Of a DNA stretch of 64,000 nucleotides, positions 60,475 through 64,000 are shown piece by piece. Source of the stretch: Planctomycetota bacterium (GTDB lineage: Bacteria > Planctomycetota > UBA1135 > UBA2386); NCBI GenBank assembly GCA_016716265.1, contig JADJWQ010000001.1, forward strand, positions 558,001 through 622,000, in the 5' to 3' direction. Under the pieces are notes generated by a model that worked only from the letters and a program-made list of their open reading frames with translations, did not search any database and was not told where the DNA came from. A program made the position numbers and the translations under genes. Position 1 is the first letter of the stretch. Each line of letters begins with the position of its first letter.

Positions 60475-61866
60475 ATGACGCCAGCACGAACGAACACGGC
60501 GGGGACGAGGCGCGGGAGATTCGTCCACACCGCACGGTCCGGCCGAAGCGAGCGCAAGGGCCGGCTGCCACGACCTTGGCGCTGGCTCGCCCTCGCGAGC
60601 GTGTGCCTGCTGGCGATCGGTTCGATCGCGTGGTTCGCCGTCGGCACGGCCCGTGATCTCGGTACCAGAGCGAGCCTCGAATCAGCCGTCGCCCGTCTCG
60701 ACGCGGCGGGCCTGCCCCGCACGTGCGAGCAGGTCGACGCGTGGTTGGAAGCGCGCTTTGGTCCACTCCCGCCGGATGCCCATGCGATCGACGAGCTCCT
60801 GGACGTTCTCGCTTTCTTCGAGGCCTACAGCAACGCCGGGGCCTACTTCGACCACGACGGCCTCGCCCGGACGCCCAGCTTCTCGGATCGTTCGCGCTTG
60901 GAAAGCGACGCGGAGTCGTACGAACGGTTGCGTGTCGTCGCTCGCGGCAGGTTCCGCGCGCGCTTCGCACCCGACGCCGAAGCGGTCTCGCAGGAAGGGC
61001 ACGACGCCGGCCGCGACGGGTCGCGTGACTTCCGGGCGGAGCAAGCGAGGCTGGCCCGCCACATGCTGGCGGCGTGGTCCTTCTGGAATCCAGGCGCCAA
61101 GGCCGCCTTCGGCGCGTTCGACGCGAGCCGGATGATCGAGATGCGGATCGCGGTCCGGCTGACCGACGGAGATCTGCAGGGCGCCGTGGCGGACCTTCGC
61201 GAGTTCGGTGTGCTCGCGGAGGCGCTGCACGAGATTCCCGGCCCGACCGCGCAATTCGTTCGAGCCGAGCTGAGCCGGAGGGCAATCACGATCCTCCGCG
61301 GACTCCTGCCGCGCGCGGAGGAACCGCGCGCGATCATGGCCGAGGCGGGCGTCGCGCCGGTGACCGACGCCGCGGTCCTGGCCCTCGCGACCGCGTCGGC
61401 TCGCGAGCTGGACATGCTCGGATCCCTCCTCGCCGGGGCCCCTCTGCTGGCGTCGATCACCATGCCGGAACTCGCCGCCAAGCGCAGCTCGCTCGCCAGG
61501 TGGATCGACCGGATGGTCGCCGCCTACGAGATCGCGAGCATGCCGGCCGCCGACGCGACCTCTCGTCTCGCCGAGCTGGAGGAAGCCTGCCGCGCAGAAT
61601 CCAGCGCGGGGCTGCTCTGGAGTAGCCAGACGCCATGGGAGGTCGTCGACGCCGAGCTGGACCAGCGGCGCGCACTGCTGCTGACCGAGGCCGGCGCCGA
61701 GGCGTTCGACTTCCACCGGCGAAACGGCCGCTGGCCGAGCATCGAGGAGCTGGCGACCAGGCCCGTCGATCCGGTCTCGGGGCGGGAGCTCGTCGCGTCC
61801 GTCGTCCAGGATGCCCTCGAGCTGACCCTCGGCCCGGCGTCGTGGCGGCTCGAGCCGCCACGCTGA
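60475..61866 (+). CDS. single-pass membrane protein with helical extracytoplasmic domain, unknown
   Basis: A 463-residue protein; ATG at 60475 with gaggagg eight bases upstream. A basic N-terminus (RGRFVHTARSGRSERKGRL) precedes one membrane helix (WLALASVCLLAIGSIAWFAVG, about residues 39-59). The remainder is helical and acidic, including LDVLAFFEAYSNAGAYFDHDG, ARHMLAAWSFWNPGAKAAFGAF and LTEAGAEAFDFHRRNGRWPSIEEL followed by DPVSGRELVASVVQDALELT. The WPSIEELATRP...DPVSG segment is like the short C-terminal motif of pseudopilin-associated planctomycete proteins, weak evidence. Family not recognised. Confidence 0.7.
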   Translation: MTPARTNTAGTRRGRFVHTARSGRSERKGRLPRPWRWLALASVCLLAIGSIAWFAVGTARDLGTRASLESAVARLDAAGLPRTCEQVDAWLEARFGPLPPDAHAIDELLDVLAFFEAYSNAGAYFDHDGLARTPSFSDRSRLESDAESYERLRVVARGRFRARFAPDAEAVSQEGHDAGRDGSRDFRAEQARLARHMLAAWSFWNPGAKAAFGAFDASRMIEMRIAVRLTDGDLQGAVADLREFGVLAEALHEIPGPTAQFVRAELSRRAITILRGLLPRAEEPRAIMAEAGVAPVTDAAVLALATASARELDMLGSLLAGAPLLASITMPELAAKRSSLARWIDRMVAAYEIASMPAADATSRLAELEEACRAESSAGLLWSSQTPWEVVDAELDQRRALLLTEAGAEAFDFHRRNGRWPSIEELATRPVDPVSGRELVASVVQDALELTLGPASWRLEPPR

Positions 61867-61904
61867 GTCCGCCGCCATGACCGGGAGCCCGTGGATCATC
61901 CGGG

Positions 61905-62072
61905 CTAGGAGGCGGGGTCATGGGAGGCGAACCGACACGGTGCGCGGGTTCGGGACCCGGTCGAGAGCCGAGAACGCAGGCGAATCGGTGAATTCGGCGA
62001 GGCTCTCGGCCGCTGACCGGGGCTCGAAGACGCGTGCCGGGCGGCCTCGTCTCCCGTGACCCAGCCTCCTAG
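61905..62072. mobile_element. MITE-like 168-bp imperfect inverted repeat
   Basis: The outermost ~26 bp (ctaggaggcggggtcatggg onward at 61905) pair with the reverse complement of 62047-62072 at 23 of 26 positions, starting with a perfect 9-bp ctaggaggc. Partial pairing continues inward (for example ccggtc and gccgaga blocks), so the whole segment could fold as one hairpin. It has no coding capacity of its own. It lies between the 60475 gene and the decayed M60 gene, whose stop codon is made by the element's terminal tag. It could be a non-autonomous element or an unusually long bidirectional terminator. Confidence 0.6.
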
Positions 62073-62480
62073 CGCGCCGGCAGCGCGACGCGCGGTGTGA
62101 ACGCGGGCAGCGCCGCGACGTAGGTCCACGCCGAGCACACGTTCACCGTCACCTCGACGCTGTCGTCGAAGGTCCAGACGTTCGCATAGCGGCCCTAATG
62201 CTCCGTCTGGTGGTTGTGCCCGAGCTCGTGGAACATCCCCCAGGTCGACCGACCGAGGAGCGTGGAGCGACCGCAGTCGGGTTCGCGTCGGCCGACGTGC
62301 CGGCGCGTGCAACACTCGGCGCTGGCGCGCTTCCGAACCGCCGCGCGGCGTGCGCCCGCCGCTGGGGAAGCCGGGCGTCGATCCGAGTCGCTCGAGCTCG
62401 TCCTTCGGGTCGGTGAAGAGATCGAATTCAGCCCATGGCAACCCATTGTCCTCGGGCGGGTGATGCGGAGTCCACGACGC
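62068..62480 (-). pseudogene. decayed M60-like metallopeptidase gene
   Basis: On the minus strand one frame ends STWGMFHELGHNHQTEH followed by a stop, and directly beyond the stop the same frame continues GRYANVWTFDDSVEVTVNVC then SAWTYVAALPAFTP to a TAG at 62070. HELGHNHQ is the zinc motif of M60/M60-like gluzincins, with the expected downstream Glu in SVEVTVNV. Upstream, LPWAEFDLFTDPKDELERLG (about 62440-62375) is in another frame. So at least one nonsense mutation and one frameshift are present, and most of the gene is gone. Confidence 0.8.
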
Positions 62481-62872
62481 GAGCCTCGGTGGCGCCGCCA
62501 TCCGAGCGCACGGAAGCTGATCGGGATCTGGCATCGCATCGAAGCGACACCACGTCGGCGAGTCTCGCTGCGATCGACCGCGTGGCTTCGGGCCGATCCC
62601 GCAGCAGCCATGCCTCGTCATCCCTCCCGCTACCGGACCTCCTGTGGCTGGCGGCAAGTTCGGACGGATCTCGCGGATCTCTGCGATCCGCGCTGGGGTT
62701 TGCTTCGCAAGGCGCCACCGCCCGGGCGGCGCAACGGCCGGGAGTGGATGGGGTCGCCGGACGCTGACCGGACGACGGAGAGACCGATGCCGGGATGCGT
62801 GACGCACGCCGACCGAGGCCGCCGGGCAATCAGACTTCCGTGCGCCGGGCCGCGCCACGACGCGGCGTCACG
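62481..62872. other. gene-poor stretch next to the M60 remnant
   Basis: About 390 bp; no convincing coding frame, repeat or RNA gene. It is bounded on the right by the second copy of the 705-bp duplication. Confidence 0.5.
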
Positions 62873-63577
62873 CGGAGCCGCGCGCCGTCACGGCATGCGC
62901 TGACGCGTGTCGCCGCGACCGCTGAACTGCACCTCCAACCGCTGCTCGACCGTGCGCAGCTCGATGCCGAGCGCGCTGCGGTGCCAACCGTCCGCGTCGG
63001 CGAGTCGCCGCTGCGGCTGCAGCTCCCCGTCGGGCGCGTAGATCTCGACCGCGCGCGTGTCGCGGTCGATCACCCACATCTCCCGGCAACCGACCGCGCA
63101 GTAGAAGCCGAGCTTGTCGTAGGTCTCGTCTCCCGGCGAGCGCAGCTCGATCACCACGTCGGGGCCGCCCTCGAGGTGCGTGTCACCGACCTCCCGGGCG
63201 GCTCCCTGCGACGTCAGCAGCGAGATGTCGGGCACCCGGTAGTCGTGGATCCAGGACCGGACGCCCGGCCTCGTGACGCCGACTCCGGGCAGGACCCGAT
63301 TCCCCTCCGCGTCCCAGTGCCTCCACAACCACGCGATCAGCCGCCCCTCGAGGTGCTGATGGGAGATCGAGGGTTCAGGCCCCATGTGCAGCACCCCGTC
63401 CCAGACCTCGTCGTGACGATCCGCGCCGATGTGCCGGCGCCACTCCAACAGCTCGGGGGGGACTTCGCTCATCACGGCCTTCATCGCGCGCCTCCGGCAT
63501 CGTAGGTCTCCTCGCGCCGGGACCGACAGCCCCGGCCGAGGACCTGTGGTCCGGGCGTCCGCCCGGGTCGCACCGGA
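62873..63577. repeat. 705-bp direct duplication, copy 2
   Basis: Collinear with 58049-58753, same orientation, same length. Flanking DNA differs on both sides. Divergence concentrates at about 63275-63360, matching the variable block of copy 1. Confidence 0.95.
62888..63484 (-). CDS. Uma2 family PD-(D/E)xK nuclease-like protein, copy 2
   Basis: A 198-residue paralogue of the 58064 gene. The core motifs DYRVPDISLL, GGPDVVIELRSPGDETYDKL and YCAVGCREMWVIDRDTRAVE are conserved. The differences fall mostly in residues about 43-78, where this copy reads QHLEGRLIAWLWRHWDAEGN against QDLERRLLMWLGAHWEGAGH; the rest differs at only a few positions, at the C-terminus for instance LEVQFSGRGD against LEVQLGGRGD. 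Both copies appear intact. The common promoter-side sequence suggests identical regulation. Confidence 0.88.
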   Translation of the reverse strand: MKAVMSEVPPELLEWRRHIGADRHDEVWDGVLHMGPEPSISHQHLEGRLIAWLWRHWDAEGNRVLPGVGVTRPGVRSWIHDYRVPDISLLTSQGAAREVGDTHLEGGPDVVIELRSPGDETYDKLGFYCAVGCREMWVIDRDTRAVEIYAPDGELQPQRRLADADGWHRSALGIELRTVEQRLEVQFSGRGDTRQRMP

Positions 63578-63623
63578 ACAGAGCGATTCCCCCGTTCCGA
63601 GCCCGTCGCACGCGGGGTTCGCG

Positions 63624-64000
63624 CTAGCGAGTCGGGAACCGCGCGAAGATCGCGCCGACCATGTCCTCGACGTGCCACTCGCGCGGCGCGTCGGTGCTCA
63701 CGTAGCGCCTGGCCGAGACGCCGACGGCCCGCGCGGTGTAGCGCAGACGATCTCTCGCGACACCGCGCCACACCAGCTTGCCGGTCGCGCGGTCGACGAG
63801 GTCGACCGCCATCGTGCCGAGCTCGTACTTCTCGAGCGGATAGACCGCGTAGTACGGGTCGTTCGTCTGCAGCCGCTCCTCGACGGTCACCGCGTGGCCG
63901 ACGAGCAGGTCGGCGTCCGCGACCGCGACCTCGGTCAGCCGCAATGCGGCGAGCTGCTGGTCGATCGCCCGGCGCACCGTGCGCCCGAGCTCCGGATCGC
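63624..64000 (-). CDS. DUF4136-like lipoprotein, 3' part (runs off the window)
   Basis: The frame is open to the right edge; about 125 residues are visible. ADADLLVGHAVTVEERLQTN followed by EKYELGTMAVDLVDRATGKL and VWRGVARDRLRYTARAV is the C-terminal half of DUF4136 domains, which are beta-rich periplasmic lipoprotein modules; the D-x-x-T/R-x-x-L-V-W-R-G segment is the most conserved part. The N-terminal signal and lipobox are beyond the window. The final residues (DAPREWHVEDMVGAIFARFP) correspond to the usual 'i..av..il..fPp' family ending. Confidence 0.8.
   Translation of the reverse strand, partial: DPELGRTVRRAIDQQLAALRLTEVAVADADLLVGHAVTVEERLQTNDPYYAVYPLEKYELGTMAVDLVDRATGKLVWRGVARDRLRYTARAVGVSARRYVSTDAPREWHVEDMVGAIFARFPTR

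Overview
The window is about 70% GC, densely coding on both strands, and most likely chromosomal DNA of a planctomycete. The evidence is a PVC-type heme-binding CxxCH protein (beta-propeller, HEAT repeats, cytochrome c) beside a cytochrome b562-like protein, a Ser/Thr kinase with a long repeat tail divergent from an ECF-like sigma factor, a second ECF sigma overlapping a FecR-PDZ-TPR membrane protein, and several secreted beta-propeller proteins, two of which end in a similar 'FG.GC.GS.G' domain. Assignment below phylum is inference. No rRNA, tRNA, CRISPR array, prophage or transposase was seen.

Layout. 1-5.6 kb: 3' end of a DUF2779-like nuclease gene, a NYN-domain protein, arginine decarboxylase (speA) divergent from serine hydroxymethyltransferase (glyA). 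5.6-13.9 kb: a secreted subtilisin-like protein lacking the canonical catalytic Asp, then a minus-strand run of ADP-forming acyl-CoA synthetase, GT2 glycosyltransferase, polytopic membrane protein, GT9 glycosyltransferase and queF. 14.0-18.7 kb: a UbiA-family prenyltransferase convergent with a tightly overlapping pstSCAB phosphate-uptake operon. 18.9-22.7 kb: fabH, inositol-3-phosphate synthase and a trpS with a large insertion before KMSKS. 22.7-35.2 kb: a HEAT/vWA protein, a PIG-L deacetylase, three secreted proteins including the heme protein, a cytochrome b562-like protein, and a 599-residue protein I do not recognise.

35.1-36.7 kb is a gene graveyard: a decayed partial copy of the metX-hom fusion and a fragment of a lipid methyltransferase. 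36.7-43.9 kb: ECF sigma/FecR-PDZ-TPR pair, a WD40-like secreted protein, a 12-repeat kelch-like secreted protein and a small orphan frame. 44.7-49.5 kb: a cation-chloride-cotransporter-like permease, a small membrane protein, and an AAA_14/DUF4143 ATPase whose 5' end carries three 18-bp palindromes at exact 27-bp spacing. 49.6-57.9 kb: an intact MetX-homoserine dehydrogenase fusion, the kinase/sigma pair and a secreted propeller protein. 58-64 kb is accessory: two near-identical Uma2 nuclease genes in a 705-bp direct duplication flank a VOC pseudogene, a DUF1697 gene, a membrane-anchored unknown, a MITE-like inverted repeat and a decayed M60 peptidase gene; a partial DUF4136 gene runs off the right edge.

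The features most worth a second look are the MetX-Hom fusion with its decayed sibling carrying a tell-tale junction, the palindrome array at the DUF4143 ATPase gene, a repeat family filling gaps between convergent genes, the TrpRS insertion, and the degenerate subtilase.
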